From Phytoactinopolyspora halotolerans (GTDB lineage: Bacteria; Actinomycetota; Actinomycetes; Jiangellales; Jiangellaceae), in assembly GCF_010550675.1 (NCBI RefSeq), contig NZ_JAAGOA010000001.1, positions 248,001-312,000 of the forward strand: a stretch of 64,000 nucleotides of DNA. Reading direction: 5' to 3'. The position numbers and the translations under genes are program-made. Below the pieces are notes generated by a model. That model searched no databases and was not told the origin of the DNA. It saw only the letters and a program-made list of their open reading frames with translations. Positions 25,365 through 34,252 of this stretch are shown here, piece after piece. The stretch's first letter is position 1. Every line of letters begins with the position of its first letter.

Positions 25365-26486
25365 GTGGATCAAGAAGACCGCCTGGCCGTGTTTCTCGAC
25401 TACGAGAACCTGGCCCTTGGCGCCCGCGAACATCTCGGTGGCATGCAGTTCGAGTTCCGGCCGATCGCCGACGCGCTCGCCGAGCGAGGCCGGCTGGTGT
25501 TCCGCCGGGCCTACGCGGACTGGTCCTTCTTCGATGAGGACCGCCGGATGCTGACCCGAGCGCACGTGGAACTGATCGAGATGCCGCAGCGCATGGGCGG
25601 GTCACGGAAGAACGCCGCGGACATCAAGATGGCCATCGACGCTGTGGAGATGGCCTTCGAACGCGACTACATCTCCACGTTCGTCATCTGTACCGGTGAC
25701 AGCGACTTCACGCCGCTGGTGCACAAGCTCCGGGAACTCAACAAGCGCGTCATCGGGGTCGGTGTGGAGCAGTCGACGGCGAGGCTGTTGCCGCCCGCAT
25801 GTGACGAGTTCCTGTATTACGACCGGCTGGAGGGCATCGAGATCCCGGCGAAGAGCACCGAGCGGCGCCGCGCTCCGCAGGCAGCGGCCCGTCCCGCCCC
25901 GGAACCCGCGGCCACGGAGGCCGACACGGAGGCGGAAGCGAAGGCAGCGGCCGAAGCAGAGGCGGAAGCGGAAGCCGAAGCCGGGGCGACCGAAGCCGGA
26001 GACGTCGACTCTCTTGCCGTCGTCGTCGCCCAGACGGTGGCCGGGCTGCAACAGAGCACGAGCGGCCAGGTGAACGCCTCGACCCTGAAACGCACGCTGC
26101 TGCGCAAGGACCCCACATTCAACGAACTCGACTACGGGTTCCGCGCCTTCGGGGAGTTGCTCCGTCATCTGGCGGAGCGGAACGTCGTGGAGCTGGCCGA
26201 AGGGCCGGCGAAGGGGGATCCGGAGGTGTCGCTTCCGGAGCACGGCGATCGCGAGGATGCGTTCAAGCTGTTGCGCGCTGTCCTGTCAGATCACGGCGAC
26301 GGCTCGGCTGCGCTGTCCGGCCTGAAGAACCTGCTGCGCAAGGTCCGGCCGGCGTTCAGCGAGAAGAAGCTCGGCTATCGCAGCTTCCTTCAGTTCTGCA
26401 AGGCGGCGGAGACCAGCGGCGCGGTCCAACTGACCTGGGATCCCAAGCTCGACGACTACGTACTCACGGTCCGGCCGGACCGCTGA
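25365..26486 (+). CDS. NYN-domain nuclease with two OST-HTH/LOTUS domains
   Basis: This is a predicted RNA-processing protein (373 aa). The N-terminal NYN/PIN-like domain (about 1-155) has the metal-binding acids in FLDYENLAL (Asp12), KNAADIKMAID (Asp86) and ICTGDSDFTPLV (Asp112, Asp114). An Ala/Glu-rich linker (about 160-212) joins two LOTUS/OST-HTH units (about 214-278 and 295-370). The units align with each other (LKRTLLRKDPTFNELDYGFRAFGELL and LKNLLRKVRPAFSEKKLGYRSFLQF share spacing). LOTUS domains bind RNA, including G-quadruplexes. A TAGGCT box 7 nt before the GTG start suggests a leaderless transcript. Confidence 0.92.
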   Translation: MDQEDRLAVFLDYENLALGAREHLGGMQFEFRPIADALAERGRLVFRRAYADWSFFDEDRRMLTRAHVELIEMPQRMGGSRKNAADIKMAIDAVEMAFERDYISTFVICTGDSDFTPLVHKLRELNKRVIGVGVEQSTARLLPPACDEFLYYDRLEGIEIPAKSTERRRAPQAAARPAPEPAATEADTEAEAKAAAEAEAEAEAEAGATEAGDVDSLAVVVAQTVAGLQQSTSGQVNASTLKRTLLRKDPTFNELDYGFRAFGELLRHLAERNVVELAEGPAKGDPEVSLPEHGDREDAFKLLRAVLSDHGDGSAALSGLKNLLRKVRPAFSEKKLGYRSFLQFCKAAETSGAVQLTWDPKLDDYVLTVRPDR

Positions 26487-26520
26487 CCGGTATTCGGACC
26501 CGTCGCCTCCCAGCGCCCCA

Positions 26521-26614
26521 CCTAAATGATCATGTGAAGTGGGTTTTCTCGTGCACTACCATGCCTGCAGACCTGTTGAGGCACGAGAAAGCCCACTTCA
26601 CATGATCATTTAGG
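26521..26614. repeat. Long hairpin (34 bp arms) between convergent genes
   Basis: Left arm 26521-26554 and right arm 26581-26614 are complementary at 33 of 34 positions, the exception being a G-T wobble; the loop is 26 nt with a CTGCAG palindrome. The arms start CCTAAATGATCATG and end TTTCTCGTGC. It sits between the stops of the NYN-LOTUS gene and the acetolactate synthase gene, so it can act as a bidirectional terminator. Its length and AT-rich arms are unlike ordinary terminators and suggest a dispersed extragenic palindrome. Confidence 0.85.
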
Positions 26615-26623
26615 GCGGGTGGG

Positions 26624-28288
26624 TTATAGGGCGGCGTCGAGTTGGCCGAGGCGCTGGATGAGCTGGAGGTTCTCCCGGTAGTCGACGGGGCAGTTGATGA
26701 TCGAGACGCCGTCGTCATCCAGCGCGGCACGCAGCGTCGGCAGCAGCTCGTCGGCGGTGCTGATCTGGTAACCCTTGGCACCGAAGCTCTCCGCATAACG
26801 CACGACGTCAGGGTTGGTGAACGCCGTGTTGCTGTGTTCGCCCATTTCCATCTGCATTTTCCACTCAATGAGGCCGTAGCCGTTGTCCTCCCAGATCAGC
26901 ACCGTAAGCGGGATACCCTCCCGGACCGCGGTCTCGATCTCCTGGGAATGCATCAGCCACGCACCGTCGCCGACGACGGCGAGCACCTTGGCCTCGGGAC
27001 GGGCGAGCGCAACCGCCAGCGCGCCTGGAAGGGCGAACCCCATCGTGGATAGGCCGTTGGAGATCAGGCAGGTGTTCGGTGCGTAGGTCGGGTAGAGCCG
27101 TGCCATCCACATCTTCACCGCACCGGTGTCCACCAGAGCGATGTCCTCACGTCCCAGTGCCGCTCGCGTATCGGCGACGATGCGTTGCGGTGTCAACGGG
27201 TACCGGTCGTCGCGCCGCCCGCTCTCCAGTTCCTCGGCCAGCAGCGTGTTGGACGGGGTCGGCTCCGCGGGCGGGCAGCCGTGGTCTCCCAGCTCGGTGA
27301 GGAGCGCGTCGAGCGACGCGCTGATGTCGGCGATGATCCCGACGTCCACCGAGTAGTGCGCGTCCACCTCCGCGGGGAATCGGTGCACGTGGATGATCTG
27401 CTTGTCGCCGTCCGGGTTGACACGTTCCGGGTCGAACTCCTGCAGTTCGTAGCCGACGGAGATGATTACGTCGGCCTTCTCGAAGCCGAAGTTCGCATAG
27501 TCGCGAGTCATGAAGCCGATGGTTCCGACCGAGTTGGGGTGGTCGTCCGGGAAGACGCCCTTGCCGTGGAACGTCGTGGCGACGGGAACTCCAAGCGACT
27601 CCGCGAAGCGGACCAGTGCGTGGGCGGCGTGACCCCGCGCCGCGCCGTGTCCGGCCAGGACGATCGGCTGCCGCGCGCCTCGGATCACCTCGGCGGCCCG
27701 CTGGACCTGGTTCGACGACGGAGCCTCCGGCCGGACGACGTTGCGCGGCAGCGGCGCGAGATCCGGGCTCGCCGCGGCGTCGTCGACGTCCTCGGGCACC
27801 GCCAGGTACACCGCGCCGGGCCGTTCGGTCTCGGCGGTCTTGAAGGCCTTCCGGACGATCTCGGGAATCGCCTCGGGACTGGGGACGGCGGCCGACCACT
27901 TGGTGATCGGCTGGAACATGCTGACCAGGTCGACGAACTGGTGCGACTCCTTGTAGTTGCGGTCGCGCCCCACCTGGGCGGAGATGGCGACCAGCGGCGT
28001 GCTGTTCGTCATCGCGTCGGCGACGCCTAGCTGGAGGTTGATCGCGCCAGGCCCCAGCGTCGCGGAGACGACCCCGGCGGAGCCGGTCACCCGCCCGTAC
28101 ATCTCGGCCATGAACGACGCCGCCTGCTCGTGCCGGGTGAGCACGTACCGGATGCCGGACCGCTCGAGCGCCTGCGTGAGGTAGATGTTCTCCTCGCCGG
28201 GGATGCCGAAGACAATGGTGACGCCTTCGTTCTCCAGGCACCGGACGAGCAGTTCGGCCGCGCCGGCCGATTCGACGGGTTGGGTCAT
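26624..28288 (-). CDS. Acetolactate synthase-like thiamine diphosphate enzyme
   Basis: This enzyme is of the acetohydroxyacid synthase/AlsS type, which condenses pyruvate to acetolactate. It has three domains: N-terminal PYR with the catalytic Glu54 in LTRHEQAASFMAE, a central nucleotide-binding-like domain, and C-terminal PP with the ThDP motif GDGAWLMHSQEIETAVREG ending in EDNGYG. At 554 aa it is the size of the catalytic subunit. No small regulatory subunit (ilvN) or ilvC follows, so it is more likely a catabolic AlsS-type or an oxidase/decarboxylase relative than the biosynthetic IlvB. The substrate needs experimental proof. A DHA2 pump gene lies upstream on the same strand, 74 bp away. 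Confidence 0.87.
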   Translation of the reverse strand: MTQPVESAGAAELLVRCLENEGVTIVFGIPGEENIYLTQALERSGIRYVLTRHEQAASFMAEMYGRVTGSAGVVSATLGPGAINLQLGVADAMTNSTPLVAISAQVGRDRNYKESHQFVDLVSMFQPITKWSAAVPSPEAIPEIVRKAFKTAETERPGAVYLAVPEDVDDAAASPDLAPLPRNVVRPEAPSSNQVQRAAEVIRGARQPIVLAGHGAARGHAAHALVRFAESLGVPVATTFHGKGVFPDDHPNSVGTIGFMTRDYANFGFEKADVIISVGYELQEFDPERVNPDGDKQIIHVHRFPAEVDAHYSVDVGIIADISASLDALLTELGDHGCPPAEPTPSNTLLAEELESGRRDDRYPLTPQRIVADTRAALGREDIALVDTGAVKMWMARLYPTYAPNTCLISNGLSTMGFALPGALAVALARPEAKVLAVVGDGAWLMHSQEIETAVREGIPLTVLIWEDNGYGLIEWKMQMEMGEHSNTAFTNPDVVRYAESFGAKGYQISTADELLPTLRAALDDDGVSIINCPVDYRENLQLIQRLGQLDAAL

Positions 28289-28362
28289 GATCGCCTCACA
28301 GTGTCGTACCCGATGGGCTGAGCCGGCGGGCGCTCCTATACGGCGCCCGCCGACTCGGCCGA

Positions 28363-30057
28363 TCAGTTCGGTCGCGTCCCTGCAACCGTATCGGGGACTG
28401 GATTCGGTGCGGGTATGACCTCGGTCGGCACGATCTCGGACGCGGACACCGAGTCGGACGCGGACGACGACGCCGACGTGGGTTGCGGGTCCCGCACCTG
28501 CTCATCGGCCGAGGTGTCCACTTCTGCGTCCGTAGGCCGCTGATGCGGAGGCAGGTGGCGCAGCAGGACGGCCATCAGCCCGGACACCACCACCATCAGT
28601 GCCGCACTCACCACCGCAACGGTGTGGAAGCCCGCGGTGAAGGCGGCCTGGGCGGCATCGAGCAACGGCTCGGCGACGCCGGTGGGCAGCTCACCGGTCG
28701 CGGACACGGCCCCGGCCAGGGTGTCGCGTGACGCGTCGGCTGCAGCGTCGGGCGTTCCGGGCGGGACCGTACCGGACAACTGGTTGCGGTAGACGGCGAC
28801 GCCGATGCTGCCCAGGATCGCCAGCCCGAGCGCGCCGCCGAACTCCTGGCTGGTCTCCGACACCGCCGACGCCGCACCCGCACGCTCCGGCGGCGTAGCG
28901 CCGATGATCAGATCGGTGCCCAGCGCCGCGGCCGGTGCGAAACCGCCGGCCATCAGCGACGCCCCGGTGATGAGCGGAGCGATACTGCCCTCGGCGTCGA
29001 CCAGCAGGAACGACGCGACTCCGACGGCACCCAGGGCCAGACCGGTCGCGATCAGGAAGGCCGGCCGGATGTGCCGGACCAGGACGGGAGCCAGCATCAT
29101 CCCGATCATGCCCGCCACGGTCGACGGCAGTACCCACAGCCCGGCCCGCCACGGCGAGAGCCCGTACACCAACTGCAGGTACTGCATGACGAAGAGGTTG
29201 AGCCCCATCATCACGAACACGGCCGCCGTCATGGCGCCGAGCGAGACGCTGAACGAGGGGTTGCGGAACAGTTCGACGTCGATCAGCGGGTCGTCCAGCC
29301 GTCGCTGGCGACGGAGGAACCCGACGCCGACGACGATCCCCGCCGCGATCGTGACGACGGGCACGACCGCCCAGCCGTCCTTGGCCAGCTCCTTGATCCC
29401 GTAAATGACCGGCAGCGTCGTCGCGAGCAACAGCAACGCGCTGACCAGGTCCAGGCGGCCTGCGTCGGCGCTGCGGTACTCGGGCAGCAGGAAGGGGCCG
29501 ACCACGAGCAGTAGCACCATGACCGGCACACCCAGCAGGAAGACCGACCCCCACCAGAAGTTGTCCAGCAGCGCGCCGCCGACCAGCGGTCCGATCGACC
29601 CGCCGACCATGAAGCTCATCGCCCACACCGAGATCGCCGTCGTGCGCTGTTGCGGGTCGAGGAACATATTGCGGATCAGTGACAGCGTCGACGGCATCAG
29701 CGTCGCGCCCGCCACGCCCAGCAGCGCCCGGGTCGCGATGAGCATCTCGGGACTCGTGGAATAGGCGGCCAGCACGGACGCGATGCCGAACGCGGCGGAG
29801 CCGATGAACAGTAACCGGCGTCGCCCGATCCGGTCACCGAGGCTTCCCATGGTGATCAGGAAGCCCGCGATGAGGAACCCGTAGATGTCGGTGATCCAGA
29901 GCAGCTGTGTGCTGCTGGGCTGCAGGTCGGCGCTCAGGTGCGGCACGGCGAGATGCAACACCGTGAGATCCATGATGACGAGCATGGCCGGAAGTGCGAG
30001 GACGGCCAGCCCGATCCATTCTCGAACCCCGGCCCGGGGTGGCGCGGTCGTGGTCAT
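28363..30057 (-). CDS. DHA2-family (14-TM) major facilitator efflux pump
   Basis: This is a drug:H+ antiporter of the EmrB/QacA type in the cytoplasmic membrane. About 14 hydrophobic helices are seen. Motif A is GSLGDRIGRRRLL (about 72-84), and the DHA signature ALLGVAGATLMPSTLSLIRNMF marks helix 4. The N-terminal LTVLHLAVPHLSADLQPSSTQLLWITDIYGF is typical (motif D1). A Ser/Asp-rich C-terminal tail of about 60 residues extends into the cytoplasm. The promoter at 30110-30140 has the geometry of MerR-family control, which fits inducible efflux. Acetolactate synthase-like gene follows in the same direction. Confidence 0.94.
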   Translation of the reverse strand: MTTTAPPRAGVREWIGLAVLALPAMLVIMDLTVLHLAVPHLSADLQPSSTQLLWITDIYGFLIAGFLITMGSLGDRIGRRRLLFIGSAAFGIASVLAAYSTSPEMLIATRALLGVAGATLMPSTLSLIRNMFLDPQQRTTAISVWAMSFMVGGSIGPLVGGALLDNFWWGSVFLLGVPVMVLLLVVGPFLLPEYRSADAGRLDLVSALLLLATTLPVIYGIKELAKDGWAVVPVVTIAAGIVVGVGFLRRQRRLDDPLIDVELFRNPSFSVSLGAMTAAVFVMMGLNLFVMQYLQLVYGLSPWRAGLWVLPSTVAGMIGMMLAPVLVRHIRPAFLIATGLALGAVGVASFLLVDAEGSIAPLITGASLMAGGFAPAAALGTDLIIGATPPERAGAASAVSETSQEFGGALGLAILGSIGVAVYRNQLSGTVPPGTPDAAADASRDTLAGAVSATGELPTGVAEPLLDAAQAAFTAGFHTVAVVSAALMVVVSGLMAVLLRHLPPHQRPTDAEVDTSADEQVRDPQPTSASSSASDSVSASEIVPTEVIPAPNPVPDTVAGTRPN

Positions 30058-30109
30058 CCTGAGGGTCCTCTCTGTACGTGGGAGCCGTCGGTGCGACGAC
30101 CCGAGAAGA

Positions 30110-30140
30110 ACCGTAGAAACTCAACCAAAGTTGAGGTCAA
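30110..30140 (-). promoter_or_regulatory. MerR-type promoter with 19 bp spacer and central palindrome
   Basis: On the minus strand a -35 TTGACC (30140-30135) and a -10 TACGGT (30115-30110) are separated by 19 bp, two more than optimal. The palindrome CTCAAC-TTTG-GTTGAG (30135-30120) fills the spacer. MerR-family activators bind exactly such palindromes and untwist an overlong spacer. The start of the efflux pump gene lies about 50 nt downstream. No merR-like gene is in the window, so the regulator is encoded elsewhere. Confidence 0.7.
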
Positions 30141-30277
30141 TTGCGTGCGACGATCATCACACCAGCTCGGACGCCGACCAGCGCATCGGCTCAGGCGCGG
30201 GCCGGCCGCATCGGCTCAGGCGCGGGACCACGGCGGTTCGGGTGCCGTCGAACCACACCGGCAGCGCGCCGGGCGGC

Positions 30278-32413
30278 TCAACGGGACCAGTGGATCTGGG
30301 TGTCCGGCCGGTAGCTGCAGGCGATCCCGGTGGACACCGAGGAGCGCAGGTGTTCGGCGAGCTCTGGGTGCCGATCGTCCAATCGGCGCAGCGTATCGCG
30401 TATCCGGGCGGTGACCGTCTTCCGCGAACGCTCCGCCTGATCACCGAGGTGACGGGTGCGCCCGCCCAGCCCCGCCGCGGTGCGCAGCTCCTCCAGCAGC
30501 GCGTCACGCTCTCGGTCCAGCTCGTCCGCGCGTACGTCATCCCCGCGGTCCACCGCCCGCTCGATCTCGCCGTTCAGCTGGGCGAGCCGGCGACGGTACT
30601 GCTCCTTGGCGGTGTCGTCCAGCACCGGGTCACCGCCGAGCCGGCGTCCGGCCAGCGCCTCGGCGTCGCCGCCGGCGGTCAGCAGCTCGGAGGCGAGGAT
30701 CTCCGAACCCGGGTTGCTCAACAGCACGTGCAGGTCACGTAGCCCTTTCGCGTCCGGCAGATGCACAGTCCGGCCGGCGAACGTCAGCGTCCAGACCGCC
30801 CCATCGAACCGGAACTCGTTGCTGCCGGCGTCCCCGGGTGCGGCTCCGGCCGCGGCCCGATCGGGCGCGGGGTGGATGGCCTCACTCCGGCGGTCCACAG
30901 CACCGTCGGAAGCCTGCGCCGGGTGGCTGGAATCGAGCTCGGCATCGGACTCGACCGGCTCCGTGGCCGCCGTCAGTTCGCCGAGGGTTGCGGTGGCGCG
31001 CCCGCGTAGCTCCTCGTCGCCGAGATGGTCGGCGAGTTCGACGACGGCGTCCAGCCGCTGCCGCGCCGCGTCGGCGTCACCGATCCGGCGGTACTGGTCG
31101 GCCAGGGCGAGCAACACCGACGCCCGGCTGCGCGGCTCGTCGTCGGCGACCAGCTCCAATGCGCGCTGGTAGTGCGTGCTCGCCTCCTCCGACGCCAGCC
31201 GGCAGGCGGCCTCCCGGCCGGCCGCGAGCAGGTACCGCATCGCTTCTCGCACCGGCACGTCAGGCACCGCATGGTAGGCGTGGTAAGCCAAGTGCGCCGG
31301 CTCGGTCTTCCCGCCGTCCCGCGCCTGCAGCGCGCGGACCACGTCGGCGTGTCCCCGCCGGCGTCGCTCGGGATCGAGCCCGTCGTACAGGATCTCCCTC
31401 ACCAGATCGTGCGCGAACCGGAACCGTCCCGACTCCAGCGGAACGACCAGCCGCGTCAGCGCCGCCTGCTGCAGAAGCTGGTGTGCCTCGGCGGCCGGCA
31501 TGCCGGAGACGGAGGCCAACACTTGCCGGTGGAACTCCGGTCCGATGACCGCGGCATCGGCCAGCATCTCCACCACCGCCTTCGGCAGGTAGGAGAGGTG
31601 CCGATCGACGGCGTCACGCAGGCTGGGCGGGGCGGTCTCGAGCGTCCCACCGATCAGCCACAGCCGCGCCATCTGCTCCACGAAAAGCGGGTTCCCGCCG
31701 GTGCGGCGGTGTATCTGTGCCGCCAGCTCGTCGTCCGGCTGCTCCCCCGTCACCTGCGTGACGAGGGCAGCGACACCGGGCTCGTCCAGGCCGGTCAGGG
31801 TGATGGTGGTGGCCTTCATCTCCAGCGGTCGCAGCAGCTCGCGCAGCGGATGGTCCGGCGTCTCCACCTCGACGTCGCGATAGGTCCCGACGACGAGCAC
31901 CCGCTCGAACCAGGTGTGCCGGACCACGAAGTCCAACATCTGCAGCGACGACGAGTCGGCCCAGTGCAGGTCGTCCAGCGCCACGATCAGCGGATGCCGC
32001 CGCGCGATGGTGGACAGCAGCGTGGTGACCGAATCACACAGCCGGAACGCCGCGTCGTCCAGATCGCCCATGGGCGGCGGCTCGGAGATGTCGCCCACCA
32101 GAAAGGTCAGTCCGTCGCCGGCGGAGCGCACCGCCGCCGCCCATTCGGCAGGGTCGACCTGGCGCTCCAGGCTGCGCACCGCCTGAACCCAGGGCCAGTA
32201 GCCGGGTGCGCCTTCGCGATCCCAGCAGGTGCCGCCGACCACCAGGGCGCCCTGCCGGTCGGCGTCATGCAACACCTGGGCCACCAGCGTGGTCTTTCCG
32301 ACGCCCGGCTCTCCCGCGACCAGCACGAAGCCGCCATGGCTGCCCAGCGTGCGCTGCACCTCGGCACGGAGCAGCTGGGCCGGGCGCTCGCGCCCGATGA
32401 GCGCAGGTGTCAC
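30278..32413 (-). CDS. Large AAA ATPase regulator (LuxR-type ATPase architecture)
   Basis: This is a STAND-like ATPase (711 aa) of the kind seen in large actinobacterial regulators. Walker A is GEPGVGKTT (34-42), Walker B is PLIVALDDLHWAD (about 141-153), and sensor-like segments RRTGGNPLFVEQMARL follow. Residues about 330-480 form helical TPR-like repeats. Instead of a classical LuxR HTH, the C-terminus (about 545-711) has FRFDGAVWTLTFAGRTVHLPDAKGLRDL, a coiled stretch, and a helix ending SSVSTGIACSYRPD; this C-terminal module recurs in mycobacterial and actinomycete ATPase regulators. It is divergent from the FMN reductase/DrrAB genes, which it may control (inference). GTG start at 32413. 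Confidence 0.85.
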   Translation of the reverse strand: MTPALIGRERPAQLLRAEVQRTLGSHGGFVLVAGEPGVGKTTLVAQVLHDADRQGALVVGGTCWDREGAPGYWPWVQAVRSLERQVDPAEWAAAVRSAGDGLTFLVGDISEPPPMGDLDDAAFRLCDSVTTLLSTIARRHPLIVALDDLHWADSSSLQMLDFVVRHTWFERVLVVGTYRDVEVETPDHPLRELLRPLEMKATTITLTGLDEPGVAALVTQVTGEQPDDELAAQIHRRTGGNPLFVEQMARLWLIGGTLETAPPSLRDAVDRHLSYLPKAVVEMLADAAVIGPEFHRQVLASVSGMPAAEAHQLLQQAALTRLVVPLESGRFRFAHDLVREILYDGLDPERRRRGHADVVRALQARDGGKTEPAHLAYHAYHAVPDVPVREAMRYLLAAGREAACRLASEEASTHYQRALELVADDEPRSRASVLLALADQYRRIGDADAARQRLDAVVELADHLGDEELRGRATATLGELTAATEPVESDAELDSSHPAQASDGAVDRRSEAIHPAPDRAAAGAAPGDAGSNEFRFDGAVWTLTFAGRTVHLPDAKGLRDLHVLLSNPGSEILASELLTAGGDAEALAGRRLGGDPVLDDTAKEQYRRRLAQLNGEIERAVDRGDDVRADELDRERDALLEELRTAAGLGGRTRHLGDQAERSRKTVTARIRDTLRRLDDRHPELAEHLRSSVSTGIACSYRPDTQIHWSR

Positions 32414-32535
32414 GTTCGCATCCCCTGTGTGTCCGGCGTCGGCGGTCCCGCGATCCGGCGCGCTGGATCGAATCTCGCGGCCGCGAGACGAGGACTAGCG
32501 CCTATGCGGATGAGAACACGTTACCGGAGGTACTG

Positions 32536-33156
32536 ATGGACACGATCGTCACCGGTGAGACCACCGGCGGTGGGAGGACGGCGCGGATCGGCGAACCGCC
32601 GCTACGCACGGCGGTCATTGTCGGAAGCACCCGGGAGGGACGGGCCGGCGAGTCGATCGCGCGATGGCTCGTCGGCCACGCCGAGGAGGACGAACGCCTC
32701 GACGTGGATGTCGTCGATCTCGCCGACTTCTCCTTCCCGAGCCGCTATCCCCGCCGGCCGGCGCCGGCCATGACCGAGTTCGCGTCCCGGGTGGAACGTG
32801 CCGACGCCTTCGTCGTCGTGACCCCGGAGTACAACCACGGCTATCCGGCGTCATTGAAGCAGGCGATCGACTACGGCTGCGACGAGTGGTTCGCCAAGCC
32901 CGCCGGATTCGTCGCATACGGCATGAGCGGCCGCGGTCTGCGCGCCGTGGAGCAGCTCCGCCAGGTCTTCACCTCGCTGCACATGGTCACCGTGCCGGAC
33001 GTGGTCAGCTTCGACCTGTTCGACGGGAGCGTCGTCGACGGACGGCCGCGGGATGCGGAGGCTGCCGAGATGGCCGCGCGCCGGATGCTCGACCAGCTCG
33101 CGTGGTGGGCGCATGCGTTGCGCGCCGCGCGCGCCGCCCACGCCTACGCCGCCTGA
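32536..33156 (+). CDS. NADPH-dependent FMN reductase family protein
   Basis: This is a flavodoxin-fold reductase (206 aa) that uses NADPH to reduce FMN, azo dyes or quinones. The family motif AVIVGSTREGRAGESIARWL (residues about 26-45) binds the FMN phosphate, and VVVTPEYNHGYPASLKQAIDYG is the second diagnostic segment, followed by GFVAYGMSGRGLRAVEQLRQV. The ATG at 32536 is fixed by an upstream GGAGG; the frame is open to 32407 but unsupported. It may be co-transcribed with the ABC exporter genes downstream (61 bp gap). Confidence 0.92.
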   Translation: MDTIVTGETTGGGRTARIGEPPLRTAVIVGSTREGRAGESIARWLVGHAEEDERLDVDVVDLADFSFPSRYPRRPAPAMTEFASRVERADAFVVVTPEYNHGYPASLKQAIDYGCDEWFAKPAGFVAYGMSGRGLRAVEQLRQVFTSLHMVTVPDVVSFDLFDGSVVDGRPRDAEAAEMAARRMLDQLAWWAHALRAARAAHAYAA

Positions 33157-33217
33157 CGTTCCGGCTCGGGCGGCCACACCGACACCCACACAACTCACTC
33201 ACCACCTGGAGGAAAGA

Positions 33218-34171
33218 ATGATCCACGCGCAGAACCTGACCCGCCGATTCCAGCTGAAGAACGAGACGGTCGAGGCGGTGCGCGGCATCGATATCGACAT
33301 CGCCCCCGGCGAGATCGTCGCGTTCCTCGGACCGAACGGCGCCGGCAAGAGTACGACGTTGCGGATGCTCACCACGTTGCTGCCGCCCAGCGACGGCACC
33401 GCCACCGTGGCCGGTTTCGATGTCCGCCGTGACCCGGTCGAGGTGCGCCGACGCATCGGCCACATCGGGCAGGGCAACGGTTCCTTCGACGGCCTGCGCG
33501 TCAGCGAGGAGCTGTACACGCAGGGCCGGTTCTACGGCCTGGACCGCGGCACCGCCCGGGCGCGGGCGGCCGAGCTGCTGGATCAGCTCGACCTGTCCGA
33601 GCAGGCCGAGCGCGACGTCGCCCGCCTCTCGGGAGGGCAGCGGAGGCGTCTGGACATCGCGATGGGACTTATCCACCGGCCCGGGCTCGTCTTCCTGGAC
33701 GAGCCGTCGTCCGGCCTGGACCCGCAGAGCCGGGCCAACCTGCTGGATCACATCCGGCGGCTGCACCGGGACGAGGACGTGACCATCGTGCTCACGACCC
33801 ACTACCTCGACGAGGCGGATGCTGTCGCGGAGCGGGTGATCGTCATCGACCACGGCACGATCATCGCCGACGGCACACCGGACCAGCTCAAGTCCAAGGT
33901 CTCAGGCGACCTCATCACCGTGACCCTGCAGGATCCCGGCCAAGCGTCGGCGGCGGTCGACGTGGCGCACCGGATCCCCACCGCGCACGAGATCCAGCCG
34001 CAATCAGACGGCGTGGCCTTCCGCGTGGAACACGGTGACATCGCGATGCCGGAGCTGGTCCGGGCGCTCGACCGCGCCGGCCTCGCCATGAGCGGTGTTC
34101 AGGTGCAGCGGCCCACGCTCGACGACGTCTTCCTGAACCTGACCGGCCGGAGCCTCCGCGAGGAGGACTAG
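33218..34171 (+). CDS. DrrA-like ABC transporter ATP-binding protein
   Basis: This is the ATPase of an ABC-2 type (daunorubicin-resistance-like) exporter, 317 aa. Walker A (GPNGAGKST, about 38-46), signature (RLSGGQRRRLDIAMGL) and Walker B (LVFLDEPSSGLDPQSR) are intact, and the switch His is in TTHYLDEAD. The C-terminal domain ending PTLDDVFLNLTGRSLRE is the DrrA-type accessory domain. The ATG at 33218 is fixed by GGAGGAAAG just upstream. It pairs with the permease 81 bp downstream. Confidence 0.95.
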   Translation: MIHAQNLTRRFQLKNETVEAVRGIDIDIAPGEIVAFLGPNGAGKSTTLRMLTTLLPPSDGTATVAGFDVRRDPVEVRRRIGHIGQGNGSFDGLRVSEELYTQGRFYGLDRGTARARAAELLDQLDLSEQAERDVARLSGGQRRRLDIAMGLIHRPGLVFLDEPSSGLDPQSRANLLDHIRRLHRDEDVTIVLTTHYLDEADAVAERVIVIDHGTIIADGTPDQLKSKVSGDLITVTLQDPGQASAAVDVAHRIPTAHEIQPQSDGVAFRVEHGDIAMPELVRALDRAGLAMSGVQVQRPTLDDVFLNLTGRSLREED

Positions 34172-34252
34172 CGCCGCGCACCCCCCTTCGTCAAGACGAC
34201 TTTGGGGCCCTCCAGCACCACAAACTCGCATCCATTCGAAAGGACGAATCCC

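Noticed and set aside
25900-25990. Tandem repeat array inside the NYN-LOTUS gene resembling a repeat locus
   Set aside because: It simply encodes an Ala/Glu-rich linker with codon repetition; unit lengths are irregular and there are no spacers.
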